From Ixodes scapularis (Eukaryota > Arthropoda > Arachnida > Ixodida > Ixodidae): a stretch of 64,000 bases of DNA. The notes under the pieces were generated by a model that saw only the letters and a list, made by a program, of their open reading frames with translations, was not told the origin of the DNA and made no database searches. The DNA lies in NCBI RefSeq assembly GCF_016920785.2, contig NW_024609835.1, positions 81,874,243-81,938,242 on the forward strand, given 5' to 3'. The translations under genes and the position numbers were made by a program. Positions 21,921 to 32,335 of the stretch are shown piece after piece (the stretch's first letter is position 1; every line of letters begins with the position of its first letter).

Positions 21921-22985
21921 AATTTGAAGCCAGGCAAGGCTCTAAGACAAGACGGTATGGACTGTGAGTTTTACAAAGCGTATTAAGGAGAATTTTTTTT
22001 TCCCACTGCGTATTTAGTGGAACATACATATTTAATACCCCGTCATTTTTGTGCATTCAGGGTTCTTCTACTTAAGTGAGGACCTCTCAAATCTTAATTT
22101 TGTTGGATAATACAGTCGGATCACACTAATTTAGACTATAAGATACTAATGAAGGTTTTACCGGAGCGTTTGCAGTCATAAAGATTATCGCCGACCCCCC
22201 ACCAGATGTGTGGAATAAATGGGAGGATCATTGTAACAAATAGCCACGTATTGGAGCATTCTGGAGTATTGTGACTTTTGTGCAAAGATCTACAACGCTA
22301 CAAGTCCACCTAGAAAAAAAAAAAGCGTTACGGCGTGTCGCACGATTTTTTTTTTTTTTTTTAATAAGACATGTTAATTTGGGGTCTGTTTAGTGCGACG
22401 GCGACGGCATACGAAAACTGCACCACTATAGTCTTGTTGTAAAAAAGTGTGTAAGCGAACGTATTCGCTTTTTCTCTTCGGTGCGACAAGGTTGTCCACT
22501 TTCGGCTTGCTTTTCGTGGTTTTTCTTGAACCGTTTTGTCCAAGAATTATTTAGAATGGTTTTTTTCGTGGGTTTAAGATGGAAGCTACTGAGATGCGTA
22601 TTGTAGCACAGGCGGACTACGTGGCGATTTATTCGCGTAGATTCCGAGAGCGCCGAAAAAGCCCTGGAGCTTCCACAGATGTTCTGCGAAAATACGAGTA
22701 GCTCCGCCAACTGGGAGAAATGTTTGAGCCTGGCACGGCTGTTTTTAAACGTGTTGTATGGACTGAGTCGCTGCCCCCGTTATCTTGGAGTTCGCCTGGA
22801 ACACTACGGCAACACTGATGACTACTGGTGCGATCAGGTTGAAGTCTTGCGCTCTAAAGTGACCAAGTTGGGAGGTTATGAGATCTCTATCTTTGCACGA
22901 GCATTGGCTTGCATTGCCTTTCTTGCCGCAAATCTGCGGTATATTTTGCAGGTGCTAATTGCTCACGAACAAAAACATAACAGGT
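21921..22985 (+). pseudogene. LINE reverse transcriptase, multiply frameshifted
   Basis: Segments in changing frames follow the order of a LINE reverse transcriptase. First comes NLKPGKALRQDGMDCEFYK (about 21921-21980; motif PGKSPGPDGLPxEFYK), then QMCGINGRIIVTNSHV (about 22202-22250; the QTGFIPGRSI block), then RQGCPLSACF (about 22485; template/primer block). A damaged YADD region follows (about 22610-22640: DYVAIYS... SESAEKALEL). The connection domain is MFCENTSSSANWEKC and CPRYLGVRLEHY ... FARALACIAFLAANLRYILQVL (22679-22960). The last part is well preserved. Many indels and an A/T tract at 22345-22362 make it dead. The layout resembles I/Tx1-like LINEs common in ticks; clade is a guess. 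Confidence 0.8.
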
Positions 22986-23076
22986 ATGCGCCATGCTTTT
23001 GCAGTTTTTATTTCCCGCTCGGTTTGGGAACGCACGAGTCGTACAAAACCTGTTTCGTATAGTGAAGACGGGGGAA

Positions 23077-23093
23077 AGGGGGGGGGGGGGGGG
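23077..23093. repeat. Poly-G tract
   Basis: A run of about 17 G residues, one of several long G or C homopolymers in this window. It can form a G-quadruplex and is error-prone in replication and sequencing. Confidence 0.9.
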
Positions 23094-23134
23094 ATGGGCC
23101 AACTTGTCAATACGCCTCGCAAGTGGGCTTATTT

Positions 23135-24340
23135 TCGTCTTCTGCGCATGAGAAAGGAAGTAGCGGTGACGTCAGAACGCCGAGCCCTGATTGGCTGATC
23201 GCGACCCCCTATCTGAGCGTCGTCTGCTCCTTTGGAACGTCGTCTGCGTATGTCTTAGCTTTCCTGCGACTTTCGGAGCGAGCTCGACTTCGCCTTTCAT
23301 CGAGGGCAGACGAAATAACTCGAGCGGTACGTTGTTTTTGTCTAACAACTAGCAGACGCGCATCAAGGAGGGAAGTCAAAGGACTCACTGGCGAGGTGTC
23401 CCGAGGCACCGAGGTTTGTTTGCTAAGAACCGAGACTGAGGGTGGTTAGTGTCCGCAAGTTCCCTCCCAAATACTTTTTCCCTCCTTTCGTGTGAGGCGA
23501 GACTCCTCACCCTTTAACGGCGTCAGCGGGTTGGTGCGGTTAACGTCGTCTGCTTTACGTCTGCTAGTCAAAGCGATGGCTGCTTTACCTTTCCTACGTC
23601 TGTCGGAGATTCACCGCTTCTTCACCGGCGAGAGTCACCGTTGCCTCGGGAAACAAGGAGATGACAAGAGGAAGAAATTGACCTCTAATCTAAAATTGAG
23701 GTCAGCGATAAAAGTATAATACGGGAAGGGTTCACAAGGGTCCCGCGGGCATATTCCATTCAGCACGCCAGCCGGTCGTGGTCAGACGGTCGCCGAGTCG
23801 CGGAGTGCCTGCTAGGCCTAACTGCCCAGCTCGTTTGGTCGCGTTCGGTGGAATCGTGGCCGTTGGAACCTTTCCCGGGTGTTTGTGGATCTAGCGTTCT
23901 TGTTCGTCGTGGTCTGTTTCAAGTAATTTTTACTTTTTTCTTGCTGCTTGAAGTCGGGACGCGTGAGAAGCGCACGTAGAAAAATAAACGTCCGTGGGTC
24001 GTCGCGACCGCGATGCTGTCGGCCATGCTGATTTGATCGTATGAAGTGCGTAAAAGAGCTTCGGAGCTGTCGCAGGATTTCGTCGTAACCTGCGCAAAAC
24101 TTACGAAAATTTCGTTTCGTGAATACGAATTTGTTCTTAAGTTTTGTCTTACGCAAATTATTGGCGTAAGATCGTTTCGTGAATCTGGGCTCTGCACTTC
24201 CGGAAGTCGCAGGAGAGGTAAGACAGACGCAGACGACGTTGCAAAGGAGCAGACGACGCTCGGATAGGGGGTCGCGATCAGCCAATCAGGGCTTGGCGTT
24301 CTGACGTCACCGCTACCCCCTGCGCAAGAAGCAGACGAAC
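23135..24340. mobile_element. 1.2-kb element with about 150-bp TIRs
   Basis: The left arm (23135-23285) and the inverted right arm (24193-24340) share TTCGTCT, GTAGCGGTGACGTCAGAACG, AGCCCTGATTGGCTGATCGC and GAGCGTCGTCTGCTCCTTTG. Each arm holds a CRE-type TGACGTCA and a CCAAT/ATTGG box, so both ends look promoter-like. The interior has another partial palindrome near 24095-24185 (TACGAAAATTTCGTTTCGTGAATACGA). There is no transposase and no certain target duplication. Confidence 0.7.
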
Positions 24341-24558
24341 TTTCCCTCCGCATAGACTAATTTTCTCCGAGACCTAAGATATCCATTTTTACAAACCGTT
24401 ATTCAAGTAAGATTGCGTGGTGCACTTCCCGAGTTTATTGTTTCGTCAAGCGAGGACGTGGAGGTGTCTATGAAATAAGTTGTTGGTGCTTATTTGTTTT
24501 TTGTCAGGCGTTGCTCACACGAATGTTTATCTGGTGTGTGGCGCAAGCGGTTAACGAA

Positions 24559-24676
24559 GGTAAAACATATAAAATAGCGCAACACAAAGACAAGGACAAG
24601 AAGTATACAGGACAGGCGCCTGTCCTGTATACCTCTTGTCCTTGTCTTTCTGTTGCGCTATTTTATATGTTTTACT
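24559..24676. repeat. Near-perfect 118-bp palindrome
   Basis: GTAAAACATATAAAATAGCG... runs to the centre GGCG|CC near 24616 and is mirrored as CGCTATTTTATATGTTTTAC, with only a few mismatches and almost no loop. Such snap-back ends occur at tails of some retroelements, including Penelope-like ones. I cannot tie this one to a coding element. Confidence 0.9.
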
Positions 24677-26329
24677 AAGATGAACCAACTAGCCCAACAA
24701 CGTGCCCTACTAAAGATTAACGAAGGATTTGATTTGTTTTCTAAAATTCCTTTCCATCTCTTTTTTTTTTTGTACAGTCCAAATATAAGGTAGGATATCA
24801 TAAAGCGAGTCAAGCGAATGGTGGTAACACGAAGACTATTTTTTTTTTGTGAAGTTGCATGATTAAACAATTCTGGTTAAAGCCTGCAAGTTGGAAAACG
24901 TATCCCATGCAGTAGCTTGGTCTACCTGCCCACTGTAAAAAAAAATAATAAAAAGCAGGAAACGTTTGACTACGGTTTCCTAGGCTTTTGAGATGCGGTT
25001 GTTTTGGGACTTCCTGCAATGGACCCCCAAAAAAACTTCCCCTTAACGCCCCATGGCGTAAGATTTTGAGCGGCCTAAAGGGAAAACGACGTTCCCTACG
25101 ACATGATCTTACTGGTGCGACTGCACAGTATTAGTGGGTGTCGCAGGGCTGTACGCCACGCGGATATCAATATTCGCCCGTACAAACTAAGTATTTTGTT
25201 GAGCACATGTTCTTTCTTTAGGAAATGTTTAAGGACCAGCCCCTACACGTGAGTGGCTGCCACTACCTTAGGTGTTGTCTACCCTCGAAAACTTGTAACA
25301 CGTTCGACAACAGCCAATAATGCTGGTGTCATTTTGGTGTTTTTTATCGATTATGCCTCCTCGCATTGTCATCGTCACAGAAAAAAAAAAAAAAAATCCG
25401 CGTGCGTTGTTGGGTTGGCAGTGTATGCTGTTGTCACGCAGAGGAATCCCGCTCAGCCCGGATCCTTATTTTACAGCGAAGCTGTATACCTCTACCAGCC
25501 AAGGAAATTTTCGCGCCATCGACGTTGTAAACAAGAAACTCCCGGCGAACCTTCGAAATCAAGCATGCAGAATACAGCTCAGCATCCGTTTAAAAAAACA
25601 ACAAAGAAAACCACTAAAAACCACATGATGGACGATAAGGCGCGTGTGAGGCGTGGGAGGAACACCCTCCCACGCCTTGAGGTAAAGATTAGGTTTGCAG
25701 CTGCCTCGAAAGGGGTTGACGTCATTCGAAGCCCTTGTGTGAAGTGCAAACCGCATAATGGGTGATAACGGCGCCTGTGAACAATGCGAAGCACGTTCCT
25801 TCTCCCCGCGTGTGTTTTCCTGTCGGCGTTCTCACGGAAAAAAAGAATTCAGAAGATTGAAGCGAAAAGTACAAACACCACGCATACAGCATACAGCACA
25901 ACATTCGTTTCAATAAAGAATAAGCAGCCCCCCCCCCCCCCCAAGAAAAAAAAGAAAGGAAAAAAACAACAACTAGCATCCTTACCATATAAGGAATAAT
26001 AAGGAGCTCCTGAAAGCAATGCACGCATACGTTTTCGGTGAAGATTACTGTTGTCCAAGCTGCCCCGGCAACGGCAGCTTGCGACGTGGGGAGTGACGTC
26101 ACTAGCCTTACCCCCCCGCCCGCCTATATCCCGTTTTGCCTTACGCCGGACGCAGCGGATGCTACGAGCTATCTTAGCCAATCCCGCTCTGTGGACGTGG
26201 CCCGTGATACGCTTTCCGCGCGTCGCTGTGCCCTAAGGTCACGTGACACTCATACGGCCTCCGGTTGGCTCCGATGGCTCGTATGAAACGGAGTATAGCA
26301 ACTGATTTCATTGTTGCTGCAGCACCGCT
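24677..26329. other. No gene recognised; simple repeats and a strong hairpin
   Basis: Long A tracts (25379-25396, 25590-25620) and a C tract (25929-25942) are present. An 11-bp perfect hairpin (GGCGTGGGAGG / CCTCCCACGCC, loop AACAC) lies at 25650-25676. ACAGCGAAGCTGTA at 25475-25488 is a small palindrome of the kind found in dispersed repeats. Open frames on both strands at 25253-26286 carry no domain. Confidence 0.3.
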
Positions 26330-26461
26330 ATGAATAGGCCACGCATAGTTAAGACTCCCGAGGAGCAGCAAAGAGAAAAGAAACGGCAATACGACCAGCG
26401 GCGGCGTGCTGCGACCGGCGGCGGCATTTCGTATACCGCAGTAGGCAGTCGTTGCAGGTGA
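26330..26461 (+). CDS. Small basic ORF, possible STPR-like start
   Basis: A 43-codon frame encodes MNRPRIVKTPEEQQREKKRQ, then YDQRRRAATGGG, and ends at TGA. The TPEE...R..KR.YDQRRRAA pattern resembles one unit of the arginine-rich helical STPR repeats found in arthropod proteins and transposon-linked genes, but only one unit is present. Upstream (26180-26310) is GC-rich with a CACGTG box (GGTCACGTGACACTC at 26238-26252). It may be the first exon of a longer or decayed gene. Confidence 0.3.
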   Translation: MNRPRIVKTPEEQQREKKRQYDQRRRAATGGGISYTAVGSRCR

Positions 26462-26865
26462 CACCGCAGCTTGGCTAACCAACCACCTTCACAGCGCGGA
26501 TCGGAGCCCCAACTTTCTATTCTGTACTGTTCTAAAAAGTCCCAGCCCTGAACGTGCTTGAAAGTGTTCTTAATCGGAACAGCCCCTGAACGAGCCCCGT
26601 CTATGAAAGAAGCGGCAGCGCGCTGCTTCGGGTCAGTCACCCTCCCGTGGCCGACGCAAGTCGCGTCGCACCTTTCTCTTTGTAGGCGCAGGTTTGCCTC
26701 ATTAAACGCTTATTTTTCGTCCTAAATTCATGTGCTCTTTTTATTGATGACAACATTGCACCAGGCGGGAAGTGCCTGAAATACATAAACTGACTTTCCA
26801 TCTTTACTTACGTCCTGTGCAGAATCAACCACTAATAACAGCATGCGTTTTGTGCCCTACACTCA
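26462..26865. other. No gene seen
   Basis: Unassigned. The minus-strand 110-codon frame at 26308-26640 includes the words KQRAAASFIDGARSG and shows no domain I know. Confidence 0.3.
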
Positions 26866-26873
26866 CTCACAAC

Positions 26874-28294
26874 CACACTTGTGCCCGTTACTCCAAAAAA
26901 AGTAATTAGTTACAATAAATTGGCCTAAAAAGTAGCATATTACCGTAACAAATTACTCCCCGTAAAAAGTAATTGATTAACTACATTGTTGCTTTACTCG
27001 ACTACTTTTGCGATACACAATTGTCGGTGAATAGCAGGCTTCCACGTTTCTCACGCGTTTACAGCCGCCATACGCTGTCTCAACTGCAGTCTCCAAGTCA
27101 GCCACTGTTTATTCTCAGAAACCTCGGGCCTTGTTCTCTTTTCTTAAACGTTTGGTGGTCTAAAGAGCCGCACGCACAATCCGGTGACGAGAACCCCAGC
27201 ATTCTCGTTTCTAAGAATATAAGTTCAGCTTCCAAGTCCCAAGCCGTTTTGGCTCCCCTACCAGCTTATTGCATGTCGAAAGTTACTGTTTAAAACTGAC
27301 AGCAGGGCTGTTGCTACATTTTTTGTTCCCATGAACTGCTCCAATCGCACCCCTCAAGTTACAGCCTTAAGCATCCGCTAGTGCGAAGTGACAGAAGCCA
27401 CATGGCTGGTTGGTCCAATCAGTATTTAGCTTTCACAGCTCTGTCAAAGATGAGTAGGGGTGAGGTCTCGTTAGAGTACGGTTTCTTAAGGAGCGCTTAG
27501 GTATTGCATACAAATGTTTTTTTTACGAAAGAGTTATACATAAAGGACAGATGTAGTGTCCGTGTTCACTCCTTTATGTGTAACTCATTAGAGCTTTTTC
27601 TGTGTTTGCGGGGTGGGCGTGTGTACCGCAGAAACACCGACAAGCAGAGGACAATTTCGTGTGATCACGACAAAAAAGAAAAAAAAAACGCTTATTGGAT
27701 TTAGGGGGACAAATTGCAGAGGGATGGGGGGAGAGGAGGGCTGGGGTGGGGGAGGTACAGGAAAGGGGGGGGGGGGGGGGGGGTAGCGGACAGCTGGATC
27801 ACGGTGACGCTGCCCACGGCCCTACTTGTCACGACCCCCACGCGTCTTATGGGCCATTAGTTTTCTGCTCTTTTGTGCACTCAAAGCAATCCGTTCGTTT
27901 TCCAAGGAGCCGAAGCCTGTTGCTTTCATATAAACAGTCGAATCCTCCCTGGTTGGCTGACCATACGAATTCAGAACCGGTCGCTGACTGGGTGCTCGTG
28001 CTTTCTGTAAATTGCTTTCCCTTTCCTCACCAGCATTTCTTTCGCTAACAAACCCTCATAAGTTGTGCTACCATGCTAAAAGCGCGAAGGCCATTGCATG
28101 GCCTTTCTTCCACCAGTCTATCTCTCCCCTTGACGTGGCAGAAGAATTGTAACGAATAATTTCAGTAATTCGTTACTAAAAGAGTAATAGGATTACATTA
28201 CAAATTATTTTTCAAAAATGTAACGAATTACAAAATAAATGTAAAAGTAGTTACAAATAATCCAGTTACACGTAACGGATTATTTCCAAGTCTG
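26874..28294. mobile_element. Non-autonomous hAT-type transposon, 1,421 bp
   Basis: The element begins CACACTTGTGCCCGTTACTC and its right end, inverted, begins CAGACTTGGAAATAATCCGT. Both fit the short hAT-type CAnNNTTG end. A perfect 8-bp duplication CTCACAAC flanks it (26866-26873 and 28295-28302), the size typical of hAT. Subterminal regions are packed with GTAATTNGTTAC-like words (26883-26990, 28150-28280), the usual transposase-binding repeats. No transposase is left. The interior is unassigned sequence with a poly-G tract near 27765-27783. Confidence 0.9.
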
Positions 28295-28302
28295 CTCACA
28301 AC

Positions 28303-30230
28303 ACAGTTCAATACGAAGGTACCTTTATATCGCATTCAACGGAAACGGTAAGAATTATCGAAATGCGAAATTGTTCAGGAGTTCCGATGTTCTTCCTTTG
28401 ATTGCCACGAAGTGGTAAGGGAGAATGATAGTTATCCTTATGTTGCAATCGCAGGACAATCATTATCTCATCCTTTATGTTAGTTTTGTTGTTTTTTTCA
28501 CTCGGCACACACTTCGCTTTGGCGGGAATTTGCACACGGCGTGAAAGTTCAAAATGAATACGCCATGTGGGGACAGGTAAGTGAACTAGAAGCGCGTTAC
28601 AACTTCCTGGCCATGGTTTTTGTAGTCTTATATCTCACCAGTACTGGTAATAATTTAAAAACAAAACAAGTGAAGTGCTGTCTAAATTTTAAATATATTT
28701 TTCTATTGTTCCGTAGAATCTGAGCAACACTGTTAAGAAATCGAACGCCGCCGAAAGTTTAAAGTTGCGCAAAACCAGTCAAACTTTTATTAAGCCGATT
28801 GGAACGTGACATCCGTGCTTGGAATGCGGCATGTCAATGAGTACAAGGAGAAAACCGGCATTCGAACCACGGATGTTAAGGTGACTCGTGTTTGCAGACT
28901 GTCTTTCGTAGGATGGTATGAGCAGAATCGTCAAAACTTTGCGACGTCCTATAATTATGATTTATAGTGTCTCAGCCATAATAAATTATGCGCAAAGATT
29001 TTTCTAACCCCTTCATGAGTGATCACTTTGCCTGAAAATGCATTAAAAAAAAAACCTTACACCAAGATTACGAGAACACCGGCATTTTATTATCAATATT
29101 CCTTTTTTTTTTCTCACAATGGCGGATGCTTTCAGAAATATCAACTGCAGCAGTAAGGGGGTCTTTGCAGCACAACAAAAATTACACAAATTTTAAATTG
29201 TCTGAGTCTGACAACACTGAGAATTCAGAAACGACTCGCTTCAGAGAACCATGATCAGAAGCTACCTGAATTATGTGGTTATTGACAACCCGAAAAAAAA
29301 ATATATATATACAGTACAAACTGCCAAACGTTTTCTTGTCGAACTAGTTACTTAACGTCCAACTATCTTCATAAAAACGAAAGCTGTCAAATATATTATC
29401 CACATGACCGCAGTATACGTAGAAAAAGAAAAGACAGCAAAAGTACAACCCTTTTTGTTGTCTTCGAACAGAACCCCGAAACGTTGAAATGCATTACACA
29501 CTTTAACATTGCGAGGTTGTGTTCGATGCACAAACCTACCTCATTCCTGAAGAAACTTCAAAACACAGTGCGCTAAATCGCACAGCACAACGGAATAATT
29601 TTAAAGCACACACAATATGTTCCAGGAACACTTGCTTGAAATGAAAGCAAACAAATATTTAAAAGAGAAATTTAGAAAATATCCAATTTAACGGCGTATT
29701 TATGCCATAAACAAGTCATAGCGATGAACGCGAGTTAATAATACTAGTAGTCATCTGTAGAGATATGACGGACATTAATCTGCCGTGCACTAAATTACGA
29801 AGAAAACAAAAACAAAAGCCTTTCAACACAGAGCCAAGTGCGCTTTGTTAAAGAGCTTTTCTAGTCCTCGCTGTGGGTATCTCATCTTAATTTTGTATTT
29901 TAATTGTCATTGACTTAATATCATCCCTCAACACAAGATTCGTAGAAACATAAACCCAACTCAAAACGTAAACACCATACGGGCAGTAAATATATAGTAC
30001 CTGAACATATAATTTTGTTCCGAAGCATGCCCTACTTACCAAGTGGTACCTTCTCAAAATGCATTTTAAAATAACCAGCAAAGCAATGCAGTATCGTTGA
30101 TCACTTCATCGGAACACATTGGAAATCTGCACTGCCGGTCGTATCAATAACGAAGATAAAATGAGAGCGCATTATTTCCCAGCACAAAATACCAGACAGA
30201 ACTTCACACAGCCGAGAAGGAACGCAACTT
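28303..30230. other. No gene seen; one SINE-like B-box
   Basis: AT-rich sequence. A minus-strand B-box-like GGTTCGAATGCC at about 28859-28870 hints at a tRNA-derived SINE fragment. Otherwise only T and A tracts and a short TA run (29300-29310) are seen. Confidence 0.35.
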
Positions 30231-30231
30231 G

Positions 30232-30795
30232 AAGCGCGAGATACATGCGCGAAAAATCCATCCGATCCGACGTCCGATCCGGCAATACGGCTGCCTGATC
30301 CGAAACATTTGGTCACTTCAGACGTCGGATCGGCGATCCGACGTGCGTCCAACGCGCCAGATAGTTTCGCACGGCAGACGGATTGTCAGATGCGTCCAGC
30401 CAATGACAGCACAGCTAGCGTGAACGTCATGATGACGTACTGGGTCTGGCGGGGCGAATAAGAAAACGGGACGGGCGACGGGAAGCCGGACGCGTGGAGA
30501 TCCCGCTGACCCATTCGTAATAGATGGCCCCGGCAGAGAATGCACGCGTCAGCGAGAACGAGCTCCTAACTTCGCTCGTGCAAGCTAAACCGTCAATCTG
30601 GGACCAGAGATCTATGAACGCGAACCTCCGCTGGAGTGCTTGGATCTCCTGGGCGGAGCCGAACGGAATGTCGTGTCGCATGGAAGGTCGGAAGCGTGTG
30701 TCTCAAACTGTCGCGTGCGGCAATTCGGAGCAGCGTTCGGACTGTCGGATCGGACGTCGGATCGGACGATTCTGCCGTCCATGTGTCTCGCGCTT
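30232..30795. mobile_element. 564-bp TIR element carrying MADF-like sequence
   Basis: AAGCGCGAGATACATG at 30232 is mirrored by CATGTGTCTCGCGCTT ending near 30795. Inside both ends lies TCCGATCCGACGTCCGATCC or its complement, so the TIRs are roughly 60-70 bases and rich in the GGATCGGACGTCGGATCGG palindrome. The centre encodes a MADF-like segment. MADF/SANT-type proteins are the second gene of PIF/Harbinger transposons, so a Harbinger-derived MITE is plausible. I see no clear 3-bp target duplication. Confidence 0.55.
30524..30700 (+). pseudogene. MADF-like domain fragment in TIR element
   Basis: From ATG at 30524: APAENARVSENELLTSLVQ, then KPSIWDQRSM and a later AWISWAE. The pattern ELxxxVxxxPxIWDxRxxxx...AW matches the first two helices of MADF domains (DNA-binding, Myb/SANT-related). 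The third helix with its Cys/Trp-Lys-Leu-Arg signature is missing. The frame stays open past the TIR by chance to 30958. It is probably a remnant of a Harbinger accessory protein captured in a MITE. Confidence 0.45.
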
Positions 30796-30799
30796 AATA

Positions 30800-31351
30800 C
30801 AGGGAACGAAGAAGGAACATAATTTAGCAGAGAGAACCTTTGATTTCCAATGTTCGATCCAAACACGGGAAAGAAAAAGTTATCTAGTAAATATACCGTA
30901 TCGTTATCTTTCACGGTCTTCGTCCTACGAAGCCGGCTTCATCAGTAAACCAACATGAACAGCACGGGAGACGCTGCCAGTGCGTTCAGTGTGGAAACCT
31001 TCAGAATCAGTGTTATATTTATCGTACGTTTTTTTCCCCTTTTTATATTCATGTTACAAAAACCCAACCGCAAAAAAGGCTTCACAAAGTTAGATAGTAG
31101 TTTCAATGTTCAGGCAATATATCGAATCACTCAAGAGCGAGGCCTTTGTATAAGGAAGTATTTTTTTTTTTCCACCTTCCAGTTTACAACGCGAGCAGCC
31201 ATGGTCCCGTTCAAACCGCAGCATTTTTCAAAGAGCAACTTGAAACGTCGTGACCACAACCCTCTATAGGGTTACATAAAAAAAAAAAAAAAGTAACGTG
31301 GTGTCATGCGAGTTTGCGGCAGGCAAACGTAGAACAAATTAGCACCAATGT
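30800..31351. other. No separate gene; candidate 3' UTR of the nanos-like gene
   Basis: AT-rich sequence downstream (minus strand) of the nanos-like stop. A T tract at 31159-31171 and an A tract at 31277-31292 are the only marks. I see no perfect minus-strand AATAAA close to the stop. Confidence 0.3.
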
Positions 31352-31770
31352 CTACCGGCGAAACCCAGCGCCACGGCCACGCCCGGCAGCTCCGAAGTCC
31401 TTCCTCTCCTGACGCGTGTTCTGGGCGGCCACGGAGACACGCTGCCTCCCGTTGGACATACGCGGCGTCCTGTACACAGACGCTGCGCTGACAACTTGTC
31501 CGTGGTTCATCGGACAGTACCGAATGGTGTGCGCATTGTCGCCGCCCCTGTTGCCACACACGGGGCAGGTGTAGTTTCTCAGCACGGGGCACGTGACGGG
31601 TCCGTCCAGGCCTTGGCGGATGCTGTGGGACATGTAGAAGTCGCGTTGCTGACCGCTGGACCGGCAGTACGCGCACCCGTCGAAGCTAGGCGTGCGATTG
31701 CTGGAGAACCGGGCTTCGTGGCGGCTCTCCCACGGAATGGCCGGCCCCTCCGACTTCTTTTCGGGCCAAC
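31352..31770 (-). CDS. nanos: Nanos-like RNA-binding zinc-finger exon
   Basis: The exon encodes a nanos-type double CCHC zinc finger and a short tail, and ends at a stop. First finger: C-A-Y-C, 12 residues, H (SH), 11 residues, C. Second: CPVLRNYTCPVCGN... with C-x2-C-x8-H-x4-C (AHTIRYC). Nanos proteins bind Pumilio-recruited mRNAs and repress translation in germ cells. Usual spacings are H-x10-C and C-x2-C-x7-H-x4-C, so both fingers here are one residue longer. The tail is basic and ends GRGRGAGFRR. The exon start follows TTTTGCAG (minus strand, 31778-31771); no Met and an in-frame stop lie just upstream in this frame, so earlier exons are expected. The next upstream sequence is the MULE transposon at 31892-34559. 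The finger frame is uninterrupted. Confidence 0.85.
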
Positions 31771-31883
31771 CTGCAAAACGTAGTCTTGAGAGCTCGGTTC
31801 CAAATTCTGCACGAATAGGTCGGAGTTACTCTCGCAGGTCACATGAAGTGGTAACACAGGGAGTGAGTCGCTGGACGCGAGTA

Positions 31884-31891
31884 GGTTTAAG
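31884..31891. repeat. Candidate 8-bp target duplication, left
   Basis: GGTTTAAG here and GGTTTTAG at 34560-34567 directly abut the two ends of the MULE element. They match at 7 of 8 positions, fitting the 8-10 bp duplications typical of Mutator-like transposons. Confidence 0.6.
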
Positions 31892-31995
31892 GGGATACGG
31901 TCCATTCGTCACATGCGCACTCGTCACAGGACGATTGGTAAGAGGACGATTCGTCGCAGAGGAACAGTCGTCACAGGATGACTCGTCACGCGGGC
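31892..31995 (+). repeat. MULE left terminal inverted repeat (104 bp)
   Basis: GGGATACGGTCCATTCGTCA opens the repeat and CGCGGGC closes it. Internally it is built from CGTCACAGGA/CGATTCGTC words repeated about every 20-30 bases, likely transposase-binding units. Its inverse at 34456-34559 has the same length. Confidence 0.9.
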
Positions 31996-32028
31996 AACCG
32001 GTCTCAAATGTTTTTTCGTCCACAAACA

Positions 32029-32273
32029 ATGTAATGTTCTATTTGGTTTCGGCGGATAAAGTGGGTCACCTTTTACCTTAGCATGTCTTTCGCTTCTCAA
32101 GGGTGAAGAATTTGCAACAAACGTTTTAGCTGCTCGTTACGTCTCGAATATACAATGTATTGTTTTATTTGGTTTGGACGGATAAAGTGGGTCACCTCTT
32201 ATCTTAGCATGTCTTTCGCTTCTCAGGGGGGAAGAATTTGCAACAAACGTTTTAGATTCTGGTTCCGTCCCGA
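32029..32273 (+). promoter_or_regulatory. Tandem duplication of about 120 bp upstream of the transposase gene
   Basis: Two direct copies (about 32029-32150 and 32154-32273) share GCGGATAAAGTGGGTCACC, TTAGCATGTCTTTCGCTTCT and AATTTGCAACAAACGTTTTA. They lie between the left TIR and the TATA box, the position of a 5' regulatory region. Confidence 0.75.
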
Positions 32274-32290
32274 ACGGTGATTGCGGAGGC

Positions 32291-32335
32291 TTATATAAGA
32301 GCGACTATTTTTCAACTCATACTTCATTCGAAGAG
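32291..32335 (+). promoter_or_regulatory. TATA box and 5' leader of the MULE transposase
   Basis: TTATATAAG at 32291-32299 is followed about 25-30 bases later by TCATAC/TTCATTC, an initiator-like start. The ATG at 32336 comes just after. This supports that ATG as the true start. Confidence 0.55.

Noticed and set aside
25253..26286. Overlapping 100- to 170-codon frames on both strands
   Set aside because: They run through homopolymer tracts and hairpins, have no domain, and overlap each other in antisense.
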